Below, piece after piece: positions 23,826 to 35,850 of a stretch of 64,000 nt of DNA (its first letter is position 1; the number at the start of each line of letters is the position of its first letter). The stretch comes from Rhizomys pruinosus (lineage: Eukaryota > Chordata > Mammalia > Rodentia > Spalacidae): positions 40,546-104,545 of the forward strand of contig VZQC01005910.1 in NCBI GenBank assembly GCA_009823505.1, read 5' to 3'. Both the position numbers and the translations under genes were made by a program. The notes beneath the pieces were generated by a model that worked only from the letters and a program-made list of their open reading frames with translations, had not been told where the DNA came from and made no database searches.

Positions 23826-24449
23826 AATAAAGGAGAGGTGGGGGAAGGTGTAGTGGGTTTTCCTTCATTTTCAGTCTAAGGCTTTTGCTTGCAACATAGT
23901 CCCTGATTTGATATAAGACCAGGGTCTGATTTTCTGCCATTCTGCATGCCTGCCAAATAGGGCCATGCAAGTGGGAGGCACTGTGTGTATCTGTGGTACT
24001 AATGAATTAGTTCATATAGTATAGGATGTTGTCCTTTGGATCTTGAATATTATCCCAACAGTCTCAGTCTTAAAAATATGCTCTGCAAGGTGGGGAAAGT
24101 GGTTGATCCTGTAAAAGGTGGAGCCTAGTAGAACATATTTAGGTCATTAATGGTCTGCCTTAAACGGGACTGTGAGGGCCCAGCCCTGCTTCTTCCTTCC
24201 GTGTGGTTTGTTTGGTTTGGTCACACACTGCCATCACTCTGGTGAAATTGCTGCAGACATCTAGAATCCCTAGACAAAGAAATTCCAGCAGACTGAGACG
24301 ATGCTATTTTAAGACGAAATTCTGTCTTCTGGTTTCCTTAGGTGTATTATCTACAGAAATTGATGCATTGTAAAGAATGAACCAGAAATGAACAAGAACG
24401 AGAAGACACAGTGTTAATGTTAAATGCGGGGTGTTCAAAAAACAAAAAA
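23826..24449. other. No gene seen; possible old LTR/DNA repeat near 24.1-24.3 kb
   Basis: The words CTGTGAGGGCCCAGCCCTGC around 24,170-24,195 resemble an old interspersed repeat, but I cannot assign it. Confidence 0.3.
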
Positions 24450-24592
24450 GGCTGGGCATGGTGGCACACGCTTTTAATCCTAGCACTTGGGAGGTTGGGA
24501 GGCAGAGGCAGGCAGATCTCTGTGAATTCAAGGCCAGCCAGGTCTACAGAATGAGCTCCAGGCCAGCTGGGACTAAAAGGGAAACCCTGTCT

Positions 24593-24623
<31 letters not shown>
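24450..24623 (+). mobile_element. B1 SINE
   Basis: Near-consensus B1 with a 27-base A-tail. The GGGAGGTT segment carries a 9-base local duplication (GGGAGGTTGGGAGGCAGAGG). Confidence 0.94.
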
Positions 24624-24624
<1 letters not shown>

Positions 24625-24668
24625 CAGGGCACTAGCCTGGATTAGATAGATCTTAGGACAACAAAGTA

Positions 24669-24710
24669 ATAATAATAATATTAATTATTATTATTATTAT
24701 TATTAATAGA
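24669..24710. repeat. (AAT)n/(ATT)n microsatellite
   Basis: AAT units turn into ATT units, so the tract is itself nearly palindromic. Confidence 0.9.
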
Positions 24711-24916
24711 AACCAATATTGATGAAATGCAAATGAAGACTGAAGTTAGTTAATAGAATAATTGATGATACTATATCAGAAGTGGTTTCATGACTTAAAA
24801 AAATCACAGCTGTGTAAGATGTCAATAAAATGACAACCTATTTTCTTTTCGAGTTTTCTGTAAATATGTTACCTTGTAGAAATAAGTTGTTCCTTAAAAG
24901 TTAAATATATGTTTAG

Positions 24917-25143
24917 GGGGCTGGAGAGATGGCTCAGTGGTTAAGAGCACTGGCTGGTCCTGCAGAAGACCAGAATTCAGTTCCCAGCACCCACATGACC
25001 GCTAACAATGGTTTGTAATTCTAGTTCCAGGGCAATCTGACCCTCTTTTCTGAACTCCTTGGCCATAGAACACCATGGGTGCACTTACATCCAAGCAATA
25101 GACTCATACACATAAAATAAAAATAATAAATAAAATATTTTTT
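24917..25143 (+). mobile_element. B2 SINE, diverged
   Basis: Complete head (GGGCTGGAGAGATGGCTCAG) and body, ending in an AATAAATAAAAT tail. Box B is mutated (AGAATTCAGTTCCC). Confidence 0.92.
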
Positions 25144-25255
25144 AAAGTTTAATGTACATTTAGAAGACTACACATTTTTTCAAGAAGTAGAGTGAATAAT
25201 TTTCCAATTTGTTATCTTTTAAAAATTTTACTATCATTGTATATGAACCAGTTTG

Positions 25256-25282
25256 TGTATGTGTGTGTGTGTGTGTGTGTGT
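25256..25282. repeat. (GT)n microsatellite
   Basis: About 13 GT units after GTTTGTGTAT. Confidence 0.93.
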
Positions 25283-25285
25283 GTA

Positions 25286-25475
25286 CACATGTACATGCAC
25301 ATGGCATGTATGTGTGAGGCATGGATATGCCATAGTGCCCAGGCGGATGTTAGTGGACAGCTTTGTGGAGTAGGTTCTCTTCTCACCCTTTTATGTGTTT
25401 ACAGGGATTGAATTCATGAAATGAGAGTTGCACGGAAATCTTTTTCACCCGTTAAACCATCTCATAGCCTTCTCC
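25286..25475 (-). mobile_element. Old B2/B4-like SINE
   Basis: Weak antisense SINE structure ends in TTAAACCATCTCATAGCC, a degraded tRNA-like head. A (GT)n tract precedes it, as is common beside old SINE tails. Confidence 0.45.
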
Positions 25476-25791
25476 CGATTAGTTAAGTTATTACCACTTC
25501 TAATGTGAGACGGGTTTGCTTATTATGTATGGTTCACTGTAACTCTGTTCTCTCTCTCTCTCATCCAAACCTTTAGATATGAGTACACATTTCGAAGTAA
25601 CCACAGAAGCCAGGAAAGTAGAAAGGATCCATTGGGAGAGAGAGGCATAAAGGTGGGTAGTTTACCTGGGGAAGGAGGAGGGAGGGCTGTATAAGAGGAG
25701 ATAGGAAAGAGAGATAAATAATACCTAGGCCATATAAAACAGCACAAGGAAATACATTATTCCATAAGTCTACAGAAAAAATGCACATCAC

Positions 25792-25827
25792 ACCACACAC
25801 ACACACACACACAACACACACACACAA
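25792..25827. repeat. (CA)n microsatellite
   Basis: CA units with one AA interruption. Confidence 0.93.
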
Positions 25828-26051
25828 TCATATATAGATAATAAGATATATATAGTATATATATAGGGTTGTAGACAGACGCGTCAGTTTTTTGGACATT
25901 ATTCTTGGAGAAACTGAGCTTAACTGACATACAAATCTCTTTCTGGAAGACTGGTCCTCACAGTATTGAAAGCTGTCGAGGGAGAACTGCAAAAAGGACC
26001 AGCCCAGAAAAGGATCTCTATTGGTCCAATAGACATTTTGTTGTTGTTGTT

Positions 26052-26193
26052 GTCTTTTTGAGACAGGGCCTCCCTTTAGTCCCAGCTGGCCTGGAGCTTG
26101 CTATGTAGACCAGGCTGGCCTTGAACTCAGAGATCCACCTGTCTCTGCTTCCCAAGTGCTGGGATTAAAATTATGTGCCACCTCTCCCGGCCT
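26052..26193 (-). mobile_element. B1 SINE with TSD
   Basis: Antisense B1 (TTTTTGAGACAGGGCCTCCC to CCCGGCC). The flanks GTCCAATAGACATTTT and GTCCAATAGACTTTTA form a target-site duplication. Confidence 0.94.
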
Positions 26194-26207
26194 GTCCAAT
26201 AGACTTT

Positions 26208-27099
26208 TAACTTGGAGATAATCCATAGCTGTCTAACTGAATTTAAGGCCAGATCTGTAGGAAGGAATCCATGCAGGCTACTATAAACAACCAAGTACTC
26301 ATAAGTACTCATAGTTACAGATGTCCATGGAGCCTGGATAAGAACCTACTGCTAACTGTCATTTTACTAGACCAAGATGATTTCTTACTTTATTCTAAAT
26401 ACGTATCCTAACATTCACAGACACATATAGTCTCACTGCTCAACAAAAATATTATTTGTGTAAGGATGGGAGCTATTACAAAGTTCTCCAACTGGTCAAA
26501 CTGCAGAGAATAAATAACCTTGGGGAGCCCAGTCCTAACTAATAGGTCTACAGTGCAACATCAGTAGATAATGCTCAGGAACACTGAGGAAGAGGGGCTA
26601 GAAAGATTGTAAGAGCCAGAGGAACATTTACTGCTAAATTATGCACTCGAGGCATGGTAGGGCAGCCATGAAAGGTCCACAAGTAGAAGTCTATCAATGT
26701 CTGCATGATGACAAAATCAGTTAACATGACAAGGTGAATGGGGGAGATTTTACAAAGTCTCATCTCAAAATGAAGAGCTACAGGCAATCGATGAATACTG
26801 AGGAAGGAAGGATCAGTTTTCTCCAGAGACCAGCTGTCTGATAGGTTATCTTATTCCAAGTGGCCATAAACACTTGTCTACATGATCAGCATTAAATGGA
26901 ATCAGTGAATTATATGTAAAGATGCATATTTGTGAGTGTATGTCAGTATCATTAACAACAGTGATAATCAAAAAAGAGGTTAAGAAATGAGATGGAGTTG
27001 AGGGGACATGGGAGGATTTGGAGGCGGGGCTGAGAGAGGTAGAAATGATACAAATATAACTCTCATGTATAAAACTCTCAAAATAATTAATAAAAAGGT
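26208..27099. other. No gene; possible old L1 3' region near 26.5-26.8 kb
   Basis: The phrase GAAAGATTGTAAGAGCCAGA recurs as GAAAATTTGTAAGAGCCAAG at 44.3 kb. It resembles a rodent L1-type 3' region in my memory, but I am not certain. Confidence 0.3.
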
Positions 27100-27213
27100 A
27101 TTACCAGCACGTGTGAGGCAAAGGCAGATGGATCTCTGTGAGTTCAAGGCCATCCTGGTCTACATAGTGAGTTCTAAGCCAGTAGGGGCTATAAGACGAC
27201 CCTGTCTCAAAAA
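27100..27213 (+). mobile_element. B1 SINE, 5' truncated
   Basis: Core GAGTTCAAGGCCATCCTGGTCTAC is present in order (split by one change), ending CCCTGTCTCAAAAATG. Confidence 0.85.
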
Positions 27214-27221
27214 TGCTATGT

Positions 27222-27280
27222 AATATATTCTATATATATATATCTATATATTATATTATAGATATATATATATATATAGT
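27222..27280. repeat. (TA)n-rich palindromic tract
   Basis: TA repeats with self-complementary ends around ATTATATTATAG. Confidence 0.85.
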
Positions 27281-27311
27281 TTGAAAATGACAAGGTTGCT
27301 TTCCATTCACG

Positions 27312-27326
27312 CCACCAGATGGCAGC
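27312..27326 (+). promoter_or_regulatory. CTCF-like motif
   Basis: CCACCAGATGGCAGC is a full match to the CTCF core on the plus strand and lies in unique DNA. Confidence 0.62.
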
Positions 27327-27871
27327 ATGCACACATCAATTAAAAACTAAAACCTACCAACTGGAAGCAGCCAACTTTCAAAAAACTTTTATATTACGAT
27401 ATAATTATACTGAGAGTAGGAGGAAGAATTCCCAGTATGGTGATGAAGATCAGGAAAGATAGAAACTGGTTGTGGACAGAGTTGAAGGAGACTGAAGTTG
27501 CCAAAAATGAAAATAAAATATTGACCATTTATTTAAGCGTTTCCAGACGTGAATATAAGTGCATTTTCATAGACAGCACACCTGGGAAACTAGTGGACAT
27601 CTATCTTTCCCCAGACGTGATTGTGGCATGCGATGTCTGGAGATACCAACCCCTGGATCACTGCACTGATCTGTGTGCTGGGCCAGAGCTTCACTGAGAG
27701 TGATATTCTTTGTGCGGGGTAACAGTTTAGATCATATGTTACCATGGTAAGTCCCTTAGGCCTCTTCCTGATGACACCTTCTCTGATTCAGAATACAAAT
27801 ACCCTTTTTTAGTCTCAACCAGTGCAGGAAAGCAAATTAAAGCAAAACAGAAGAGGTTGGATATGGTCAGA
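27327..27871. other. Unique DNA; unassigned 86-codon frame at 27,437-27,697
   Basis: The open frame has no domain I recognise and no splice or Kozak context. It is probably chance or an old repeat. Confidence 0.35.
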
Positions 27872-28080
27872 AGGACTGGAGAGATGGGTCTACAGTTAAG
27901 AACTGCTTAAACTCTGCTTTTGCAGAGGACCTACGTTCTATTCCCAGCATCCACATGACAGCTCACAATCATCACAAGTCTAATTCCAGGGGATCTGTAT
28001 CCTGCTTCTGTGTGCATCACATGACACTGGGACAGTTACATATAGGCAAAACACTTTTATTCATAAAGTAAAAATAAGTT
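27872..28080 (+). mobile_element. B2 SINE, old
   Basis: Degenerate head (GACTGGAGAGATGGGTCTAC), TGCAGAGGACCTACGTTC box B region and an AT-rich tail. Confidence 0.85.
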
Positions 28081-29250
28081 AATTTAAAAATAATTATTCA
28101 GTTTTAAAAATATATTCAGATCATAAGTCAATAAGTAAGTGTAACTTGCTTTGAAACTCCAAGATTGTTTGTTAGCTTGATTGGCCAAGCACTTGTTATG
28201 GTTTTTGGTCACTAGGCCAATCAAACTCCCATCTCTCTATATAATGTGAAGATGGACAAAGTCTCAGACAAAAATGCTAGTGTTGCTTTTGGAAAGATGA
28301 TTTGACAGAACATAAAGTAGAATTTTTTGATAATTTGACAAAATATCATAAATGCTGATGGTACTTAAATGAAAAAAAATCAGTGTTATTAGTCCTTGCC
28401 CATTCCGTGAGTTAGATAGATTTTACATATGATTCATGCAAAAAGTCAAACTCTGCCTACTGTTTAAATCTAAAGGTTCTAGAGATCTAGTAAATCAATC
28501 TCTGTGTCAGTTGAAACAAAAACCAACTGACCACTTAAAGAAGCACTGTAACTATAGATCCTCTTTAGTAGAAAAAGCCCTATCCTTGTTCCTAAGGACC
28601 TGTCATAAACTAAAATGTTTAATGCTAAAAGAATATCATACTATGCAATCTAACTCAGACCTCAGAAGAGAGTCTTCTTGTTTTTTATCTATGTGCACAC
28701 ATATTCTTGACTATTGGTAGTTACAGTTAATAGGATGTTTTGTTTTGTGACGGAGTGCTCATACACATCCCAATGGGATTTATTTTAATTTCTCCTTGGG
28801 GAACAGAACAATTATAATATCTCTTTTCCTTATTTTATTCATCGTCATACTTTTGACCTATTCAAAATTAAGCAATTTTATATATAAATTTATATATAAT
28901 AATATATAAATATTAAACAATAAATTGTTTGCATCATAATTACCAACAAAGGACAGTCTACAGCTCACTATTAATAGATCAAGAGCTTACAGAGGAAACT
29001 GTGCAGTTAGAAAATGCTTTAGCTCAAAAAAATGCTTTAGCTTAAATGTATGTCTTTCTACAGTATTCTTCTTTGGTAAGACTGACACTGTCTCTGCTTT
29101 GCAAAATCTCTCAGTGATAATGAAAAAACATATATATATATATGTTTGCCAAGTTTGAAAGTACACAACAGCATCTTTACTGGCAGGACAGGTATATGAC
29201 TCTGGAAACAGGATATGGACAGGTAAGGAAACACTGGGCAAGGCAACATC
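28081..29250. other. Unique AT-rich DNA, no gene seen
   Basis: It includes a CCAAT/TATA-like cluster at 28,179-28,245 (see findings) and short TA tracts at 28,875 and 29,130. Confidence 0.45.
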
Positions 29251-29253
29251 TTG

Positions 29254-29268
29254 CCAGTAGGTGGCAGT
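29254..29268 (+). promoter_or_regulatory. CTCF-like motif
   Basis: CCAGTAGGTGGCAGT matches the CTCF core on the plus strand. It lies just upstream of the L1 3' UTR piece. Confidence 0.58.
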
Positions 29269-29299
29269 ACAGTCGACTTCCACAGATCTATCCCAGGAG

Positions 29300-29742
29300 C
29301 ACACAGAGCCTTCTAAGCCTAGGGAACAATCTGCGGAAGAGGAGGCGCGGTAGAATGTAAGGGCTGCGATTGGGGTGAATGGTGAAACTACAATAATATA
29401 GACTGGACACTCATTTGAACAACTTGATTGAACATACAAGCCCCCCCCCACCCCCCTGCTGGATGGTGGGACCCATGAGCTGTATGGGTTTGGGCACAAC
29501 TGCTCGCAAATTGGTTTTACATGAAGGATGCTTGTACTCACAAATTATCACTTATTGTTAAAAAAAATGAAAACAAAACAACAACAAAAACCCAGAAAGA
29601 TGCAGAAAAGTTATGGCAGAATGCATGATCTGGGATGGGTAGGGGTGGGGCAGGGAGAAGGGAAGGGGATATATGCCTGAACTGAATTGGAAAATGATGT
29701 ATGAAATACACAAAGCATCAATAAAAAAAAAAAGAAAAAAAA
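29300..29742 (+). mobile_element. L1 3' UTR to poly(A)
   Basis: It contains CAACTTGATTGAACATACAAGC, a poly(C)-rich spot, then GCAGAATGCATGATCTGGG and AAAGCATCAATAAAAAAA at the end. Homologous pieces lie at 9.3 and 57.9 kb (minus) and 62.4 kb (plus). Confidence 0.82.
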
Positions 29743-31361
29743 AGAAGCTATTAAAGAAAGCAGGATATGCTGGTGTTATGACGGTTGACACACTTTTGGT
29801 GTGATTCCTTTACATAATCTTGCTTTTCTTTGTCACATGACACCTGTAAAGAAAGCGTCAGCCTCAGTTGGTGCTTTCGTTCTATTTTTGTTTGCTTTCA
29901 CATTTAAAATTTTGAATTACTTGATATTGTACTTAAAATTTGTATGTCAAAAACATGAGAAAATCACATTGCACTCTGGTATTTGTATTTTAATATATGT
30001 GGAGTTTGTTTTAGGGTAACAAATATAGTGAAACTATGGGAAATAACTTGGTGATCTGTTTGTTTGGTGGCTATATTATTGGAATTTCAGATTCTCCCCC
30101 ATGAAATCATATTTTGCTTGCAAAAATAAAAGAAAGAAAGAAAAGGAAAAGATGATAGATGTTGCATTTGTTTTGTTTTGCTAAGGACAATTACTCAACT
30201 GACTTCTTTTTTTAATTCTGTTTATACTCTCTTAAAACAAAATCGTTAAATTACAAACTTCTGGAACAGCCTTCTCAACAAAAAAACAAATGATCGTGAA
30301 GAACCTTGTTATTTTAACAGCTGATGACCAGGTCATTTTGTTTAGCATTCTTTTTTATAGAGTTTTCCTCAACTTCTTATATCTGCTTCTTCAGTACACT
30401 CTGTTCAATCATCCTGCTTTTCTACTTAATTTCTACTTCCAGATAGAAGATCATTTCATGGAAAAGCAGCAATCTTAACTGTCACAAAGTTACCCCCCCC
30501 CAAAAAAAAAATCTCCAGAAAGCAAACTGCCATTGGACACATCTAAGCCAGAAGGCTCTGTTCTCAAAGGGTATGTGTTTGGAGGTGTTGCTTTTTTTAC
30601 CTCACCGGAACATAGTCTGTGCCTGCCGCAGAAGGAACAAGCAAAGGAGAGACCATGATGAATTTGTGCCCACCTCTGAGAAGAAACCTCTTTCAAAACG
30701 AATAAAACTAACAAAAATACAGGCGTGTCAAAAATGTAGTGGACCTCACTCTTTGACCAGGTGAGTGAAAAGACGCTTTGCTCTCCTGGCCATGCATAAG
30801 GAAAGCTGGAGCATCCCACAATTCACTGCCAGGGTGGTCGGGTGTCTGTGTATAGAGCTTAAAGCAAACAAGGGTAAGTTATAGCCAGATGTGGGGGCTT
30901 TCAGGTTCACTGATGGTTCCTGGGGTACTGGGAGTGAAAGCCAGGCAATGCACGTTCCTGGTTTCCACAGGGAGAGGTGGAGACAGGGAAGCAAAGGGAA
31001 TCAGCCCAGTCCCAGATTTCCAAATTAGACTCTTTATCCAATTGTGTTTGATTCTTTCCAGGAATCATAAAGAAATTCACATGCTTCTGAAATATCAGCA
31101 ACTCTTACTATGTCAAATTGTCCCATCAAATCTGCTAAGCTAACAGATTCACCATGTGCAGAGACCATTGAATAACTTCGATTATATGTGAGTTTCTAAA
31201 GGTAGATCTCCAGACTTTTCTATTAAACAATAGAATTTTGTTGTTACTTCTTCAGAAAATTAGAACACTGTTCACTCACAGGTATCAAGTTGAACTCATC
31301 TCCCTCTTCTCCAATCTCAGTCACAAAAATAATTGGGTAATTTGTGCTACTGATTTCTGAC

Positions 31362-31363
<2 letters not shown>
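29743..31363. other. Unique DNA, no gene seen
   Basis: The open frames here are short and share no motif. There is a short GAAA-rich tract at 30,130. Confidence 0.45.

Positions 31364-31400
<37 letters not shown>
31364..31400. repeat. (TTA)n microsatellite
   Basis: About 12 TTA units. Confidence 0.94.
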
Positions 31401-31401
<1 letters not shown>

Positions 31402-32984
31402 TTACTTTCTCATGGACCTCCTGTCTCACCTAACAAAGATTAGAAATGTAAAGGAGCATACTAACATGGTTTTGTAATGTCAGATCAACCTTGCTATGGA
31501 TTTGGCATGAAAAGATGTTTGCTCCTCTGCTCATGAATTTCAGGAAGACACAAATGGAAGTTCTGTTCCATCAGAAGATGAAGCTCAACTTGTTTTCTGT
31601 GTGGCGATAATGAACAGGGGTCATTTATTTCATCTTTATGTTAAAAATTTCAGTCATTTTATCTCATTAGTATTGCACAGATTATTTCATCTATTGTTTA
31701 AAATGTGAAAGGTAATTATCAGCATCCGATTCATTTCACAGAACTGTGGATTGGTTTTTACAAATAGTTCACTCTCCAAGCTGGCCTTGAACTAATCTTA
31801 GAGCATTGAAAACTTTATTGATGTTCTCTACGTACTGTGCAAAATGAAACCAAACGTATTTGACTCCCTTGAAAGTCTGTTTACTGAAGTCACTAAATCA
31901 CCCCACTTTTGACCTCAGCTCGAGGTTCAAACACTCCAGCACAGCCAATGATTTCTTCCACCCAGCAGATGTGCACTCTGTGGCTTAATCTCTTCCAGAC
32001 TGATGCTGTGACAGACCTCCACCTGATGTAAGCTCTTGGCACGGCATGAAAATCTCATTCCTCAAATCTGATTTGCCCATTTCATTTGCATATGATAAAT
32101 TAAAAAATCACAGGTTCCACAAAGAGAGAGCCATAAAATTTAGTTTCCTAAATAAAATGATCTCTAGCCATTTCCACTCAACTAAGTCTTACCAGTGGCA
32201 CCCCCATCTCATAATTTCAATTTATATATTTGTATCAGATACACACACACACACACATACACACATATCACAAATTTTAAAGCAAGTCACAGTTCTTTTC
32301 CATTAACACCTATCCTTCCCACTCGTCACTGTTTTACAAATGAAATTGTACCAAGAGCTTGCCCATATAGCTAAAAATCAGAGGAGAGCAACTAACTAAG
32401 AAATCAGAAACATAAAGTTCATTTAATATTATTCACTTATTTATTTTGGCCTCTGACAGGTGGAAACAAATTATATTCCTCACTTTGAGTGAAAACCATA
32501 ATGATTAGTTTACCTTTAATTGTGGAGTTTTAGGTAAGGCTTATTGAAAGAGCTTAGATCCTAAAATACTTATTTACAGTGAATAATTTGATTCTCACAA
32601 TTAACTATGTCTGAATTATTAACTCATTTACCAGAGGAAGAATCAGAGGAGCCAATGTTTTAGAAGAATAAATCTTCCTTCTCCTGTATTCTGTGAAGCT
32701 GCTTCATGTTTCAGTCATTGAGCAAGAGACATGAGACATTGATCTTGAACGTGTACGGCATGAACCCTAGTTCTGATCTTGTAGCTATAGAATGACTGGG
32801 AGTCTGGATGAATTACTTACCCCTTAGAGAACTTGGTCACCCTTCGCTTTAGTCTGTAGATAATCCACATAAAGTATGCTATATAAGTTTCCTTCCTAGC
32901 TCACTCAAATTCATAATATGTGGCAATATGAGAAATAATCATTCCCTAAAATTCATAATGTGTGACAGTATAAGACATATGTGG
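31401..32984. other. Unique AT-rich DNA with one short (CA)n
   Basis: No coding signal was found. A B1-like scrap (AAGCTGGCCTTGAACT, 31,779) is too short to call. A (CA)n tract lies at 32,241-32,268. Confidence 0.45.
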
Positions 32985-33330
32985 GGGATCCCTGGGAGAG
33001 AGGGAGATGGGTAAGAGTATCTGCTGCCCTAATATGAGGACCTGAGTTCAAATCGCCAACACTTAGAGAAAAAAGTCAGAAGAGGCTTTGAGAGTAGGTG
33101 TAACAGGACGATTCCTAGGGTTTGCTGGCCGATTGGTTCAGCTGAAAACCTGCAACCTTCGGGGTCACCATATGTCCTGTCTCAGAGTGGAGAGTGAGAG
33201 CTGAGCATCCCGCATCCTACTCTGGCTGCTCACATGTACGAAAGTGAGTTCACCTGCACAAGCATAATGCTCATCTAAATCATAAGGAAGTAAATAAATA
33301 GATACAAAAATAATAAAGTAAATATAATAA
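32985..33330 (+). mobile_element. B4 (ID_B1-type) SINE, old
   Basis: A tRNA/ID-like head (GAGGACCTGAGTTCAAATCG) is followed by a B1-derived body ending CACATGTACGAAAGTGAG and an AAATAAATAGA tail. Confidence 0.65.
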
Positions 33331-34251
33331 ACAATAAAATAAATGTGTGCAAACTAGTAGATGCCATTTGGAATCTCATTGATCCTATTATGCCTTAGAA
33401 ATAACATAACCATTATTGATTTTCAACTGAGAGTGTAAAATTTAAAACACATCAAATTTATTGTTTATAATTGGAAATCCCAACTCCCAACAGAATGAAT
33501 TTTTCTCTTGTTTACTTCTCCCTGAACTTTCTAAAACATTTGATTTCTCTAGGCAACCAGCTGGCTTTTCACATAGATAAGGTCAATTAATTTGACCTTC
33601 GGTTCAATATGAAATGCATAATAAAATCTGGTGCCCCAAGAACCGGATGTTAGCCTTTCAAAAAAAAAAAAAAAAAGAAAGAAAGAAAAGCAACTTGCCA
33701 GGACAGAGAACAATAATTTATTACCTCATAAAAGCAGTCCAGACTCTCAGCACTGCACACAGTGGTGAGAAGGAGTCTGCCTGTCTTAATTATTTATTTA
33801 TTTATTTATTTATTATTTTTGTTCTAGGTAATAGAAGATAGATGAGGGAGGAAATAAAGAAGCAAGAACCTCCTTATTCACTGTTAGGAAATAGCAGAAA
33901 ACAAACACAGGGCTGTTATTTCTTAAAAGCTCTGCTCTTAGGACTCAAATTTGTGTTTCCAGTAACCCCTATTCATTAGACAGGCCAATGCATGGGCTCT
34001 GGAGAGTTTATGACTGGCTTTTGCCCATCAGGTTTTGTTACTGAATTGTATTTCACAGCCTAAATTGTAAAAGGTGTAGAAAATCACAGTACAGTGATTA
34101 GAAATGGAACATGCTAATTGCTACTTAAATAACTACGACTCGTGATGGATCTGTCTGTGAATCGAATTCAAAGTTTGTGAAGAGATGCTGTCATATGCAT
34201 TGGTTTTTAAATATTTTACTTATTCCTCTCCCAACTTAAAAAAAGTCTTTT
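33331..34251. other. Unique DNA with A-rich and (TTTA)n tracts
   Basis: An A-run lies at 33,660 and (TTTA)n at 33,788-33,815. No gene was seen. Confidence 0.45.
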
Positions 34252-34480
34252 CTGGAGCTGGAGAGATGGCTCAGCAGCTAAGAGTGCCAACTGGTCTTGC
34301 AGAGGACCTGGGTTCGATTCCCAGCACCCACATGGCAGCAAAGAACCATCTTTAACTCCAGTTCCAGAGGAATCCGATGTCCTCTTCTGACCTCCGAGGC
34401 ATTGCATGACACGGGTGCACCAACCTACGTGCAGACAGTACACTCATGGACATAAAATAATAAATAAAATAATTTAAAAA
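34252..34480 (+). mobile_element. B2 SINE
   Basis: Complete B2 with TCTTTTCT on both sides (34,245 and 34,481), a short target-site duplication beside an A-run. Confidence 0.93.
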
Positions 34481-34484
34481 ATCT

Positions 34485-34617
34485 TTTCTTCAAACAGGGT
34501 CTCACCATGTAGCCCTGACTGGCCTAGAGCTCACTATATTCCTCCCTCTTAAGAGATTCACCCATTTCTTCCTCCCTAAGTACTGGGATTAAAGGCATGT
34601 GGCACCAAGCCGGTTTT
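34485..34617 (-). mobile_element. B1 SINE, diverged
   Basis: Antisense: CAGGGTCTCACCATGTAGCC, TACTGGGATTAAAGGCATG and a degenerate end. Confidence 0.85.
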
Positions 34618-34647
34618 TCTGTTATGATAAATGTGTCTGTTTCCTTA

Positions 34648-34846
34648 AAGATTTTTTTTTAATTTATGTGTTTGCATGTATGTCTGTGTGTGTGTGCATA
34701 TGAACATGCAGCTGACCATGGATGTCAGAAGAGGGTATCACATCACCCGGAGCTGCAGTTACAGACAGTTGTGACCTGTCCACCAAGGGGAGCTTAATTT
34801 CTATCCAGAGCAGTAAGAGCTCTTAACCACTGTGCCATGTCTCCAG
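34648..34846 (-). mobile_element. B2 SINE, old
   Basis: Antisense body GTCAGAAGAGGGTATCACAT and head CTCTTAACCACTGTGCCATG. Confidence 0.8.
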
Positions 34847-34848
34847 TG

Positions 34849-34903
<55 letters not shown>
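34849..34903. repeat. (CT)n microsatellite
   Basis: About 27 CT units between two antisense SINEs. Confidence 0.95.
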
Positions 34904-34907
<4 letters not shown>

Positions 34908-35128
34908 TTTTATTTATTTATTATTTTTTGTGTGTATTACTGTACTGTCTGTACATAGGTTGGTGCACCCGTGTCATGCAATGCCAAGGAGGTCAGAAGA
35001 GGGTGTTGGATTCCCCTGGAACTGGAGTTAAAGATGGTTCTCAGCTGCCATGTGGGTGCTGGAGATCAAACCCGGGTCCTCGGCAAAGCAGTCAGAGCTC
35101 TTAAATGCTGAGCCATCCCTCCAGCCCC
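34908..35128 (-). mobile_element. B2 SINE
   Basis: Antisense B2 with (TTTA) tail, GTGCACCCGTGTCATGCAAT and GCCATCCCTCCAGCCCC. Confidence 0.93.
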
Positions 35129-35144
35129 TTACATTTCTTTAGTT

Positions 35145-35288
35145 ATACATTTATTCTGTGGGTGGTGGTACAGAGGAAGTCAGAGGACATCTTAGCTCCT
35201 TCCTTGTACCATGTGGGTTCTGGGAAACAAACTCAGGTCATTGGGCTTGGCAAGGGCCTCTACCCTGTGATCCACCTTGATGGTCTCA
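35145..35288 (-). mobile_element. B3/B4-type SINE fragment
   Basis: GAAGTCAGAGGACATCTTAG, ACCATGTGGGTTCTGGGA and ACTCAGGTCATTGGGCTTGG are typical antisense B3/B4 body blocks. Confidence 0.7.
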
Positions 35289-35437
35289 TTTATCCCTTTG
35301 ACACTGCTAGAGCTGGCATTTGTATCTTGTTTTCTTATGTTGTTTCAAATATCTGAAACTCCCGTTTATAAATACCTGAAGTCTCATTGTTAATTGTTTT
35401 CTCAATGTAACCCATCATTTTCAGCCATCATGTATGT

Positions 35438-35850
35438 ACCAGTTAGTGTCTGGTCAACTCGACACAAACTAATGTCACCTGGGAAGAGGGAACCTCAACT
35501 TGGGTATTGCTTTCATCATATTTGTCTATGTCTATGTCTGTCTATGGAGTCATTTTCTTGATTGCTAATTGGTATACCAGGGCCCATTTCACTGCAGGTA
35601 GTGCCATGCTTGAATATGTGGGTCTCAATGGTATAACAATGCTGGATGGGCAAGCCAGAGGACGTAATCCAGTGAGCAGGTCTCCTCTATTGTCTCCACT
35701 TCAGTTTCTGCCTCCAGGTTCCTGCCTTCAATTCCTGGTCTGGATTCCTTTCGTATTAACTGTGACCTTGGAGACACTGTCTTCTCTTTCTTCTTCTTCT
35801 TCTTCTTCTTCTATTAAAGTAGCCCCTTTGGTCCACATTGAACAATGGAT
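35438..35850 (+). mobile_element. 390-bp rodent repeat, diverged copy
   Basis: It starts GTACCAGTTAGTGTCTGGTC and has the TCAACTCGACACAAACT block and CTGCCTCCAGGTTCCTGCC. It matches the elements at 18,735 (plus) and 13,978 (minus). A (TTC)n tract lies inside at 35,788-35,815. Confidence 0.72.

Noticed and set aside
24917..25143. tRNA gene
   Set aside because: The tRNA-like A and B boxes in this and similar spots are heads of B2 SINEs with A-rich tails.
28987..29541. 184-codon minus-strand open frame
   Set aside because: Half of it is antisense L1 3' UTR; the rest has no motif.
30490..30819. 109-codon minus frame as an exon
   Set aside because: The end reads through a C/A run and no donor or acceptor pairs frame it.
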